In this document: positions 5,479-12,350 of the stretch, one piece after another
Layout of the letters: each line of letters starts with the position of its first letter
Numbering within the stretch: position 1 is the first letter of the stretch
Source of the DNA: JABMMZ01 sp044373665
GTDB taxonomy: Bacteria; Bacteroidota; Bacteroidia; NS11-12g; UBA955
NCBI GenBank assembly: GCA_044373665.1
Contig: JBIPNH010000048.1
Span: forward strand, 1-16,729
Reading direction: 5' to 3'
Length of the DNA: 16,729 nt
Made by a program: the position numbers and the translations under genes
Notes under the pieces: model-generated
What the model was told of the DNA's origin: nothing
The model's database searches: none
The model's input: only the letters and a program-made list of their open reading frames with translations

Positions 5479-5829
5479 ATGAATACGCTAATCATTGAGT
5501 CGATTGAAAACCAAATGTGTTTGGAATTCATATACGATGGAGAACGATGCATTATAGAGCCCTATGCTTTTGGTATAAGTAAAAAATTATTAGATACCGT
5601 TGTTGGGTTTCAAATTATTGGGGAAAGTTACTCTTTGAAACCATTTGGTTGGAAGCAATTCGATGCTTTTAAGATTCTAGAAATGAAAATTTCTAAAACA
5701 CCTTTCAAACTACCTGCCAGAGAGGGGTTTGAAAGTGAGATAAAAGAGTTGAAAAAAATCTATATTAAATTAAAGTCCGAAGGTGAAAAGCTCAATACTT
5801 TGTCATTTGTGACAAATATTAATCTTTAA
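5479..5829 (+). CDS. Stand-alone WYL-like domain protein
   Basis: 116 residues, no N-terminal helix-turn-helix, signal peptide or membrane helix. The stretch FIYDGERCIIEPYAFGISKK (17-36) matches the 'Y.g..R.veP..l' core of WYL domains, followed by a ligand-strand region (VVGFQIIGES) and LKPFGWKQFDAFKI, the equivalent of the 'R.f.l.ri' strand. A conserved-looking PAREGF follows at 79-84. WYL domains are ligand-binding sensor modules, often of transcription regulators and defence-linked proteins; here it is alone, so it may act by protein interaction. The last 11 bases overlap the end of rsfS on the other strand. About 100 bases of AT-rich DNA separate it from the preceding small gene, so it may have its own promoter. 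Confidence 0.6.
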   Translation: MNTLIIESIENQMCLEFIYDGERCIIEPYAFGISKKLLDTVVGFQIIGESYSLKPFGWKQFDAFKILEMKISKTPFKLPAREGFESEIKELKKIYIKLKSEGEKLNTLSFVTNINL

Positions 5830-6187
5830 TAATGGTTATTTCGGCATCACCCCAAAGTTCTTCTATTGCGTAGAACTCTCTTTTTTCTTCCAAAAATACG
5901 TGAACTACAATATCAAAGAAGTCTAAAAGAATCCATTCAGCAGATTCAATACCTTCAATGTGTAGTGGTTTTTCGTTAGCTAATTTTCTACTAAACTCCT
6001 CTACACTGTCAGCTATTGCAGAAACTTGTTTATCGCTACTAGCATGACAAATTATAAAATAATCAGCCATCGATGACTTTAACTTTCTTAAATCTAAAAC
6101 TTTGATTTGATTTCCTTTTTTTTCTTGCATGCCTTTTATGATGGCATCTTTTAAATCAACTTTACTTATTATTTTCTTTTTGGGCAT
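5819..6187 (-). CDS. rsfS: Ribosome silencing factor RsfS (Iojap family)
   Basis: 122 residues, the normal family length. Family blocks are clear: ADYFIICHASSDKQ (41-54), the IEGIESAEWILLDFFDIVVHVF region (77-98) and REFYAIEELWGDA (103-115). RsfS binds ribosomal protein L14 (uL14) on the large subunit and blocks subunit joining when nutrients are scarce. Here it stands alone on its strand, convergent with the WYL-like gene and divergent from birA. Its start region contains the promoter of birA on the opposite strand, so the two genes share their control region. Confidence 0.92.
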   Translation of the reverse strand: MPKKKIISKVDLKDAIIKGMQEKKGNQIKVLDLRKLKSSMADYFIICHASSDKQVSAIADSVEEFSRKLANEKPLHIEGIESAEWILLDFFDIVVHVFLEEKREFYAIEELWGDAEITIIKD

Positions 6188-6209
6188 TAAATGGTTTCCT
6201 TTAATTTTG
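6179..6209 (+). promoter_or_regulatory. Perfect promoter of the birA-to-lptC operon
   Basis: TTTG (6179-6182), exactly 19 bases, then TAATTTTG (6202-6209): a full match to the Bacteroidota promoter pattern. The start point would be near 6214-6216, at the TTG codon (6216) that best fits the start of birA. The -33 box lies inside the first codons of rsfS on the other strand. Confidence 0.7.
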
Positions 6210-6215
6210 TATTCT

Positions 6216-6983
6216 TTGAATCAGTTCGCAAAAATAAAACCAAATACCCAATTTATTGGTCAAAATATTATTTATTTTAAATGTATTGATTCTACCAATA
6301 CCACAGCCTTAGAATGGGCTAAAAATAATAGTTGCGAAAACGGCACTGTATTCATTACTGATTTTCAAACAAATGGACGTGGTCAACAAAGCAATATTTG
6401 GGAAAGCGAACCCAACAAAAACTTAATGTTTTCAGTTGTTCTGAATCAAGAATCCTCACTTTTAAACCCATTCCTTTTAAATAAAATTACAGCATTCAGC
6501 CTATTACAATGTCTACAAAATCGCTTGAACTACTCTCCTTTTATAAAGATTAAATGGCCTAACGACCTCTATTTTAAACATAAGAAAGTAGCTGGAATTT
6601 TGATTGAAAACAATTATTTGGGCAATAAAATCAATTATTCAGTTGTAGGAATTGGCATTAACGTGAATCAAAAGTTCGAAAAAGACTCAACAATTAATGC
6701 TACTTCTATTTATGAACTCTCGGAAAATGAACAAAACAGAATGGAAATATTTCAAGAATTCCTCGAAATATTTGAATTAAATCTTATTAACTATAAAACA
6801 TTAAACATTGAAAATCTATTTGCTAATGCTCTTTTAGGCTACAGTCAAACAGAAGTATTTAGTATCAATAATGAAATAATCGAAGGCACTATTGTAAATT
6901 GCGATGAATTTGGTCGATTATCGGTTTTGATAAATGGCGAAATTAAACAATTTAACCATGGGGAAATTAAACAAATAATATGA
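6216..6983 (+). CDS. birA: Biotin-[acetyl-CoA-carboxylase] ligase without DNA-binding domain
   Basis: The reading frame carries the biotin ligase core: CIDSTNTTALEWA (23-35 from TTG 6216), the biotinyl-AMP loop GRGQQSNIWES (54-64), KWPNDLYFKHKKVAGILIE (113-131) with the catalytic lysine K124, and GIGINVN (145-151), followed by the small C-terminal domain. It attaches biotin to the carrier protein of biotin enzymes using ATP. There is no N-terminal helix-turn-helix, so it is the monofunctional type and not a repressor. The start is unusual: the frame is open from ATG 6129, but that would run through rsfS and the promoter. No ATG occurs between the promoter and the catalytic core; TTG 6216 (giving NQFAKIKPNTQFIG) is the best choice, ATA 6234 a less usual one. 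Its TGA overlaps the next ATG (ATGA). Confidence 0.88.
   Translation: MNQFAKIKPNTQFIGQNIIYFKCIDSTNTTALEWAKNNSCENGTVFITDFQTNGRGQQSNIWESEPNKNLMFSVVLNQESSLLNPFLLNKITAFSLLQCLQNRLNYSPFIKIKWPNDLYFKHKKVAGILIENNYLGNKINYSVVGIGINVNQKFEKDSTINATSIYELSENEQNRMEIFQEFLEIFELNLINYKTLNIENLFANALLGYSQTEVFSINNEIIEGTIVNCDEFGRLSVLINGEIKQFNHGEIKQII
6229..6236 (-). promoter_or_regulatory. Candidate -7 box for rsfS
   Basis: Minus-strand TATTTTTG (6236-6229) matches TAnnTTTG. It would start transcription near 6223, about 36 bases ahead of the rsfS ATG at 6187. No matching -33 box is at the usual distance. It lies within the first codons of birA, so the two promoters cross over each other. Confidence 0.3.
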
Positions 6984-7702
6984 ATAGAGGGGTTATAGAC
7001 AAGGGTAATACACGTTTAAAAGTTGGTATTTTCAATTCAAAAAATGAATTAATTCGGTCTGAAACACTCGAAACAATTGAGCAGTGCGAGTTATTATTTG
7101 ATGACTATTCTGTTAATTCAGTGTTAATTTCCAACAGCGGTTCTGATTTAGAAATCACCAATAAAACAAGGTCATATTTAAAACTAAACAATGAATTTAC
7201 TCTTCCGTTTACTAATCTATATCAAACACCTCATACATTAGGCACTGATAGAACAGCAGCACTTTCTGCCGCAGTTACTATATTTCCTAAAACCAATGTA
7301 TTAATTTTTGATTTAGGCACCTGTTTGACCATTGATTTCATTAATGATAAAGGTGAATTTAAAGGCGGGAATATTTCACCTGGCTTAAAAATGCGTTACA
7401 AAGCAATGCATGAATTTACCTCAAAACTTCCATTGGTTGACGTAAATAATGAAACAGTAATGATGGGAAACAACACTGTTAATGCTTTGTCGAATGGAGG
7501 TAAGTTTGGCTTAATATTCGAAATTGAAGGTTATATTAATTATTATCAGCAACAATATTCTAACCTTCAAATCGTTTTTACCGGAGGAGACATTCTTCAT
7601 TTGGACATCACGCAAAAAAACAAGATATTTGTCGACCCAAATTTTGTATTACATGGTCTCTGCCATCTTTTAATTTTAAATGAAAAAAATATTAATCATT
7701 AA
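6980..7702 (+). CDS. coaX: Type III pantothenate kinase
   Basis: 240 residues, the usual length. The ASKHA phosphate-binding motif DKGNTRLK (7-14) is near the N-terminus, followed by TLGTDRTAAL (86-95), DLGTCLTIDFI (111-121), GGNISPGLKMR (129-139), TGGD (201-204) and a terminal DPNFVLHGL (219-227). It phosphorylates pantothenate with ATP, the first step of coenzyme A synthesis, and the type III form needs a monovalent cation and resists feedback by CoA. The position after DxGNT normally held by a small or hydrophobic residue is lysine (DKGNT), a minor oddity. Its start overlaps the birA stop and its end overlaps the next gene by 23 bases. A birA-coaX pair is a familiar cofactor grouping. Confidence 0.92.
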   Translation: MNRGVIDKGNTRLKVGIFNSKNELIRSETLETIEQCELLFDDYSVNSVLISNSGSDLEITNKTRSYLKLNNEFTLPFTNLYQTPHTLGTDRTAALSAAVTIFPKTNVLIFDLGTCLTIDFINDKGEFKGGNISPGLKMRYKAMHEFTSKLPLVDVNNETVMMGNNTVNALSNGGKFGLIFEIEGYINYYQQQYSNLQIVFTGGDILHLDITQKNKIFVDPNFVLHGLCHLLILNEKNINH

Positions 7703-9110
7703 TATCTGTTTATTGTTCATTACAAACAGTTTATTTTCTCAAAACACACTTTCTCCATATTCAGCTCGAGGATTAGGTGAGTCTGAACCTTTCATGAACG
7801 CATACAATAGAAGTTTGGGAGGAGTTATGAATGGCATGAGAGGCAAAAGATCTGTCTCTTATGACAACGCAGCTTCATTGGGTGGCATTCAAAATGTTAT
7901 CTTAGATTTTGGATTCCGTGGAGACTATGGCAAAATCTACAATGAAACAGCCCAAAAAACTTCTTTTAACGGAAACTTTAATTATTTTCTACTGGGTTTT
8001 CCAGTTTTAAGAAAACAAGAATTAAAAAAAGACTCAATCAATCAAACTAAACTCTACAAAACTTATCGATCTATTTGGACCTCAGCAATAGGAATAAACC
8101 CATACACCAACTTTAATTCCGATTATTTTAGAGTAAAAGACACAAGCTATGGCACTGTTGTAAATACTTACTCTGTAAAAGGTGGTTTAAGTAGAGCTTT
8201 TTGGATGAATGCCGTTAATATTACACCTAATTTATCAATTGGTTTAACATCCTCTTATATTTTTGGACAAAAAGTATCATACAAATCATACGGTTTAAGA
8301 GATTCATTGGTTTCCAGAATAATTTTTGACGACCAATCCAATCAATTAAGAGGTTTTGTTTTCAATCTTGGTTTCCAATACGAGAGAAACAAAGACACCA
8401 TTGTAAGAAAAGTAAAAGATTCAAGTGGCAAAATAGTGGAGGTAAAAAGAACCCCTATTCGTTTTGTTATAGGTGGCACATTGGAAAACGAATCACAACT
8501 TAATTCTACCCTTTATCGTACTGTTTTATCAAGTTCACTGTTAGACAATCGATTACCAACTGACACAATTTTGAACAAACAGGATGAAAGATCCAAAATA
8601 CCAACCCCATTGACCTACAGCGCCGGTTTTAGTGTCACAGTAAAAAACAAATGGCTTATTGCTTTTGATTACAGAACTAGTTTATTGAGTCAACTTAACA
8701 ATTCGTTTTATACCGAAAAATTTAACAACAGTCAGCAATACAGTTTTGGATTTGCATACAGACCAGATGTAGATGTAGAATACATGGTTAAATCATTTGG
8801 CAAACAAAGAAAAGCTAATTTAGAGTACAGAATGGGTTACCGATTTATGAACACAGGATTAAATTTTATCGACAATACAGGTCGTTTAACGAACATCAAT
8901 GAATATGGCATAAGTTTTGGTATTGGTATTCCAAAATTGAAAGAATATTGGGACGGCAAAAAAGTCATTATGAAATCAATGATTAATATAAGTGCAGAAT
9001 ATATCAAGAGAGGTCAAGGGACTAACGGATTAATAGCTGAAGACTTATACAGATTAACCATAGGATTTAATTTGTCAGACAATTGGTTCAACAGAAGAAA
9101 ATTTAATTAA
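7680..9110 (+). CDS. Predicted outer-membrane beta-barrel protein of unknown function
   Basis: 476 residues with a clear signal peptide, MKKILIINICLLFITNSLFS, cut before QNTLSPYS. The mature part opens with NTLSPYSARGLGESEPFMNAYNRSLGG-type residues and a run of 'S..N.A.L' (SYDNAASLGG), features of FadL/OmpP1-like porins of Bacteroidota. It continues as alternating aromatic strands with a charged insertion (KVKDSSGKIVEVKRTP) typical of an extracellular loop. It ends with a strand, YRLTIGFNLSDNWFNRRKFN. I infer an outer-membrane channel or surface protein; the ligand is unknown. It overlaps coaX by 23 bases and is followed by the TPR gene after 19 bases, so it belongs to the same operon, next to LPS-transport protein LptC. 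Confidence 0.72.
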   Translation: MKKILIINICLLFITNSLFSQNTLSPYSARGLGESEPFMNAYNRSLGGVMNGMRGKRSVSYDNAASLGGIQNVILDFGFRGDYGKIYNETAQKTSFNGNFNYFLLGFPVLRKQELKKDSINQTKLYKTYRSIWTSAIGINPYTNFNSDYFRVKDTSYGTVVNTYSVKGGLSRAFWMNAVNITPNLSIGLTSSYIFGQKVSYKSYGLRDSLVSRIIFDDQSNQLRGFVFNLGFQYERNKDTIVRKVKDSSGKIVEVKRTPIRFVIGGTLENESQLNSTLYRTVLSSSLLDNRLPTDTILNKQDERSKIPTPLTYSAGFSVTVKNKWLIAFDYRTSLLSQLNNSFYTEKFNNSQQYSFGFAYRPDVDVEYMVKSFGKQRKANLEYRMGYRFMNTGLNFIDNTGRLTNINEYGISFGIGIPKLKEYWDGKKVIMKSMINISAEYIKRGQGTNGLIAEDLYRLTIGFNLSDNWFNRRKFN

Positions 9111-9129
9111 TTATATCTATTTTAATATT

Positions 9130-10485
9130 ATGAAAGAAAAACAGAAAATTTTAGCGCTTATTTTATTTTTACTTGGTAATTTTACTTTTTTAGCAACCGC
9201 TCAGAGTAATAAACCAACTGAAGACGCAATGAAATTACCAGAATGTATCAAGTCTCACGGGGTAGATTCTTTAGAAACCAGAAAAAACATGTCTTTGTTC
9301 CAAGAGGATTTCAAAAACAAAGATTATGAATTGGCTTACAAATGGTGGGCTTACGTATACAATAATGCACCTTGTTCATACAAAAGTATTCATCAAAATG
9401 GTCCTGTAATGTTAGGTAAACTTATTGACAACCCTGCATTAATTGCAAGAAAAAAGAATTTTGTTGATACACTTTTAATGGTTTTCCCTACTCGTATCAA
9501 ATATTTTGGTGAGGAAGCTTTTGTTAAAGGCATTTGGGCTTACAGCTTGTCACGTTACAAACCTGACAATACTATTGAAATAATGGGTCTATATAAATTT
9601 TATCATGAGAATGAAAAAGACAAATTAAACGAATTTTATTTAAGAGATTATTTAAGAGTAGCAATTGCAGCTCACAAAAAACTTCAGATTAACAACGAAG
9701 CATTGTTCAATCTATACGACAACTTGTCAACTACAGGAGAACTTAATAGAGAAATCAATAAAAATGATTCTGTTTCTTACAAAGAATGGTCTGAGTACTT
9801 AAATAAAATTGACAAAATGATGTTGCCATTCCTAAAAGGCAAAGACATTGATTTAATCTTTTTACCTAAACTAAAAGCCAATCCTAACGACAAAGTTTTA
9901 ATTAACAAAGCTATTAAATTTTACAAAGCGGACCCTTTATACAAAGACAATCCTAACTTTATCGGTCTATTAGAAAAAAGTTATGCTTTAGAACCTAATA
10001 CACAAGCAGCGGAATCACTTGCTCGATATTTTGAAAGCAAAAAAAGTACTGCTAAAGCAAACGATTACTATGAGAAAGCGGCTGAATTGAGCACAGACAA
10101 TAGTAAAAAAGAAGAGCTTTACTACAAACTAGCTAAAAATAATATCGCTAACTTGTCAACTGCTCGTGGGTATGCTAACAAAGTATTGGCTTTGAATCCT
10201 AACAATGGTAACGCAATTATTATTCTAGGATTGGCTGCATACAAAAACAGATGTGGAAGTAAATTTGACATGGGTGCTGCGGCATGTTTAGCAGTTGATT
10301 ATTTCAATAGAGCTAAAAATATTGACCCAAGTTGTGCAGCTGAAGCAAACAAGCAAATTGCAAACCACAAAAAATTCTTCCCTGCAAAAGCAGATGCTTT
10401 CTTCTTGGGCATTAAAGATGGTGATAGTTACACCATTCCATGTTCAGGAGAATCAACAACCATCAGAACATTAGGTGGTAAATAA
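9130..10485 (+). CDS. Secreted TPR-like repeat protein
   Basis: 451 residues. The signal peptide is MKEKQKILALILFLLGNFTF plus LATAQ, with cleavage expected near residue 25. The mature protein is lysine- and alanine-rich and largely helical; from about residue 265 to 420 it has TPR-type helix pairs (LLEKSYALEPNTQAAESLAR, KANDYYEKAAELS, ARGYANKVLALNPNNGNAI, AVDYFNRAKNIDPSCAAEA). A distinctive short C-terminal segment, FFLGIKDGDSYTIPCSGES, closes it. TPRs mediate protein contacts, so a periplasmic scaffold for envelope assembly is plausible but not shown. It lies between the outer-membrane protein and lptC, 19 bases after the former; its stop lies within a few bases of the possible lptC starts. 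Confidence 0.75.
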   Translation: MKEKQKILALILFLLGNFTFLATAQSNKPTEDAMKLPECIKSHGVDSLETRKNMSLFQEDFKNKDYELAYKWWAYVYNNAPCSYKSIHQNGPVMLGKLIDNPALIARKKNFVDTLLMVFPTRIKYFGEEAFVKGIWAYSLSRYKPDNTIEIMGLYKFYHENEKDKLNEFYLRDYLRVAIAAHKKLQINNEALFNLYDNLSTTGELNREINKNDSVSYKEWSEYLNKIDKMMLPFLKGKDIDLIFLPKLKANPNDKVLINKAIKFYKADPLYKDNPNFIGLLEKSYALEPNTQAAESLARYFESKKSTAKANDYYEKAAELSTDNSKKEELYYKLAKNNIANLSTARGYANKVLALNPNNGNAIIILGLAAYKNRCGSKFDMGAAACLAVDYFNRAKNIDPSCAAEANKQIANHKKFFPAKADAFFLGIKDGDSYTIPCSGESTTIRTLGGK

Positions 10486-10493
10486 AGAAACTC

Positions 10494-11042
10494 TTGAATA
10501 GAATTCTTTTTATAATTCTATTTATTTCATCCGCTTGTAACATTGATTATGCCAAAGAAAATGTCAATAATATGTTACAAGCGGATACTTTAATTTATTC
10601 CCAACAAGGCACAAATGTTACCATCAAATATACAGACTCAGGTTATTTAAAAGCCGTAATTTTCGCTAAAAAACTAGTTGGGTACAAAACTGATGGCAAT
10701 GAAATTATAAAAATGCCCGAAGGAATTAAAGCCGATTTCTTTAATCCTGATGGCGAGAAAGAAAGTTATCTAACCGCCGAACAAGGGATATCTTACCAAT
10801 CAAAAAAAATAACAGAGGTTTCCAAAAACGTAGTAGTAGTCAATAAAAAAGGCGAAAAACTAAATACAGAGAAACTTACTTGGGATCAAAATCAACAAAA
10901 AATTTACACCAACAGCTTTGTTAAAATAACGACAGAAAATGAAATCATCACCGGTGAAGGCCTTAGAGGTAAACAAGATTTCAGTGAATGGACTATTTTA
11001 AAACCACGTGGTGTTATACAAATACAAAAAGACACCTTATAA
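10494..11042 (+). CDS. lptC: LPS export protein LptC, lipoprotein-like
   Basis: About 182 residues. The N-terminus is a short hydrophobic signal ending FISSAC, a plausible lipobox with C15 as the lipidated cysteine. The body matches Bacteroidota LptC: YTDSGYLKAVIFAKKL, IKMPEGIKADFFNPDGEKES, YLTAEQGI, VVVNKKGEKLNTEKLTWD and KITTENEIITGEGLRGKQDFSEWTI, a beta-jellyroll. LptC passes lipopolysaccharide from the LptBFG pump to LptA in the periplasm. There is no in-frame ATG near the start: TTG 10494 is used here. ATA 10482, overlapping the stop of the TPR gene, would give the more classical signal KKLLNRILFIILFISSAC and is a real alternative. It is the fifth gene of the birA-led operon. Confidence 0.88.
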   Translation: MNRILFIILFISSACNIDYAKENVNNMLQADTLIYSQQGTNVTIKYTDSGYLKAVIFAKKLVGYKTDGNEIIKMPEGIKADFFNPDGEKESYLTAEQGISYQSKKITEVSKNVVVVNKKGEKLNTEKLTWDQNQQKIYTNSFVKITTENEIITGEGLRGKQDFSEWTILKPRGVIQIQKDTL

Positions 11043-11056
11043 TTGCACTATATTTT

Positions 11057-11275
11057 ATGAAATCAAATTCTTTACTTTCCAAACAAATAATCATTATTTT
11101 TTATTTATTAGGTGCTGCTATTTCTGCCATAGAAACTTCAGTACAATTTAAGATAGGTGGATTTTCAAATTGGAAAGTCTATTTTTTCTTTTTGATTTTT
11201 GCTTTTAGTGTTACCATGTATTTTGTTCGCAAAAAACAACGCTTGGAAAACAAAACTAATAACCCTTCGAAATAA
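11057..11275 (+). CDS. Small membrane protein of unknown function
   Basis: 72 residues from ATG 11057, 14 bases after the lptC stop. Two membrane helices are seen, about residues 10-26 (IIIIFYLLGAAISAIET) and 41-58 (VYFFFLIFAFSVTMYFVR), followed by a basic tail (RKKQRLENKTNNPSK). The frame is open upstream to 10988, but those codons lie within lptC and give no extra domain. Position suggests the last gene of the birA-lptC operon. The last 20 bases overlap the end of the convergent glycosyltransferase gene. No family is recognised. Confidence 0.6.
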   Translation: MKSNSLLSKQIIIIFYLLGAAISAIETSVQFKIGGFSNWKVYFFFLIFAFSVTMYFVRKKQRLENKTNNPSK

Positions 11276-12350
11276 TCCGACCTTTCCATTTTCCTTTTGT
11301 CCAAATACTTAAGATTATTGCAATAGGGACATACAACAAATAAAAAGGCATTAACATAACTTTTAGATAATTTATTGGGCTAAATTTTTGAATAGATTTA
11401 GCGAAATAAAAATCCGCTGCGTATCTTAAAAAAAGAAAGTACAAAGCAATTGCATTGAACTTTGTGAAAACCAAAGTCAGTAAAACAAAATAAACCAATT
11501 CATTCAGCAATATCATACTGTTCACTAGTTTAACATAAGGGAATTTATAAAACCTAGTTTTACTCATCCATCTTACCCTTTGATAAAAAAAGGCTTTAAC
11601 ATTAGACTCGGGATATGTTTCTATAACAGATTCCAAATATTGAGAGTACGCCACTTTTTTGATATTATTTAGTGCAAACTGATGCATTAACAAATCGTCA
11701 TCGCCAGAGCTAACATTAAGGTGTGCCTGATATGCTCCAATTTCATTAAATACCGATTTATTAAAAACCATATTAGCGCCATTGCAAGTAGAAGGAAATC
11801 CGCTGTTCAACATCGCTTGACTTATTGAGACAATTGCTGCAGACTCCATCCTTTGAAACTCTTGAAAAATCGAATTGTTTGAGGTAAATCGGATTAGTCC
11901 ACACAATAAATTTAAGTCTTTTTGGACAAACTCATTCAACAATGCTTTCAACCACCTATTACCAATTTTAATATCTGCATCTAAAGTAACAATGGTTTCA
12001 AATTGACTGATATTGATACCCGTAAGTAATGCTGCTTTTTTGCCTTCACCTTCGTTCAATACTATTTTTAAGTTGAGATTTGCAAAGTTCTTATTAGCAA
12101 TTATCGGACTAGAGGAATGGTCATCTACCACAATCACTTCATGCAACGACAAACATTCCACTTGTTCATTCAATTGACCTAACAATACTTCTAAATAACC
12201 ATAATCATTTCTGCACGGAATAATAATGGAACATGGCTGTAGTTCATTTTCTTTAAAACAATACTTTTGAATAGAAAATGAATGGCTTATCCAAATAAGA
12301 AAAGCTATATAGACAAGTGATATGGCAATAGTAATAAATAGAATTATCAT
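11256..12350 (-). CDS. Membrane-bound family 2 glycosyltransferase
   Basis: 364 residues. An N-terminal membrane helix (about 3-23) precedes a GT-A domain: SIIIPCRNDYGYLEVLL (41-57), VIVVDDHSS (72-80), the DxD motif in TLDADIKIG (122-130), GANMVFNK (191-198), GDDDLLMHQF (216-225) and the QxxRW motif QRVRW (257-261). Hydrophobic helices follow from about 277 to 355. These are the marks of an inverting, processive-type GT2 such as those that build surface polysaccharides or glycolipids; donor and acceptor cannot be told. Its ATG overlaps the stop of the YbhN-like gene by one base (TAATG), so the two are co-translated and may share a lipid-linked pathway. The C-terminal tail is basic (KGKWKGRIISKGY). 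Confidence 0.88.
   Translation of the reverse strand: MIILFITIAISLVYIAFLIWISHSFSIQKYCFKENELQPCSIIIPCRNDYGYLEVLLGQLNEQVECLSLHEVIVVDDHSSSPIIANKNFANLNLKIVLNEGEGKKAALLTGINISQFETIVTLDADIKIGNRWLKALLNEFVQKDLNLLCGLIRFTSNNSIFQEFQRMESAAIVSISQAMLNSGFPSTCNGANMVFNKSVFNEIGAYQAHLNVSSGDDDLLMHQFALNNIKKVAYSQYLESVIETYPESNVKAFFYQRVRWMSKTRFYKFPYVKLVNSMILLNELVYFVLLTLVFTKFNAIALYFLFLRYAADFYFAKSIQKFSPINYLKVMLMPFYLLYVPIAIILSIWTKGKWKGRIISKGY

Noticed and set aside
6129..6215. Upstream extension of birA to ATG 6129
   Set aside because: It would run antisense through the start of rsfS and upstream of the perfect promoter; the added residues match no part of biotin ligases.
10988..11056. Upstream extension of the small membrane protein
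   Set aside because: The codons are inside lptC in another frame and add no helix or motif; ATG 11057 is the natural start.
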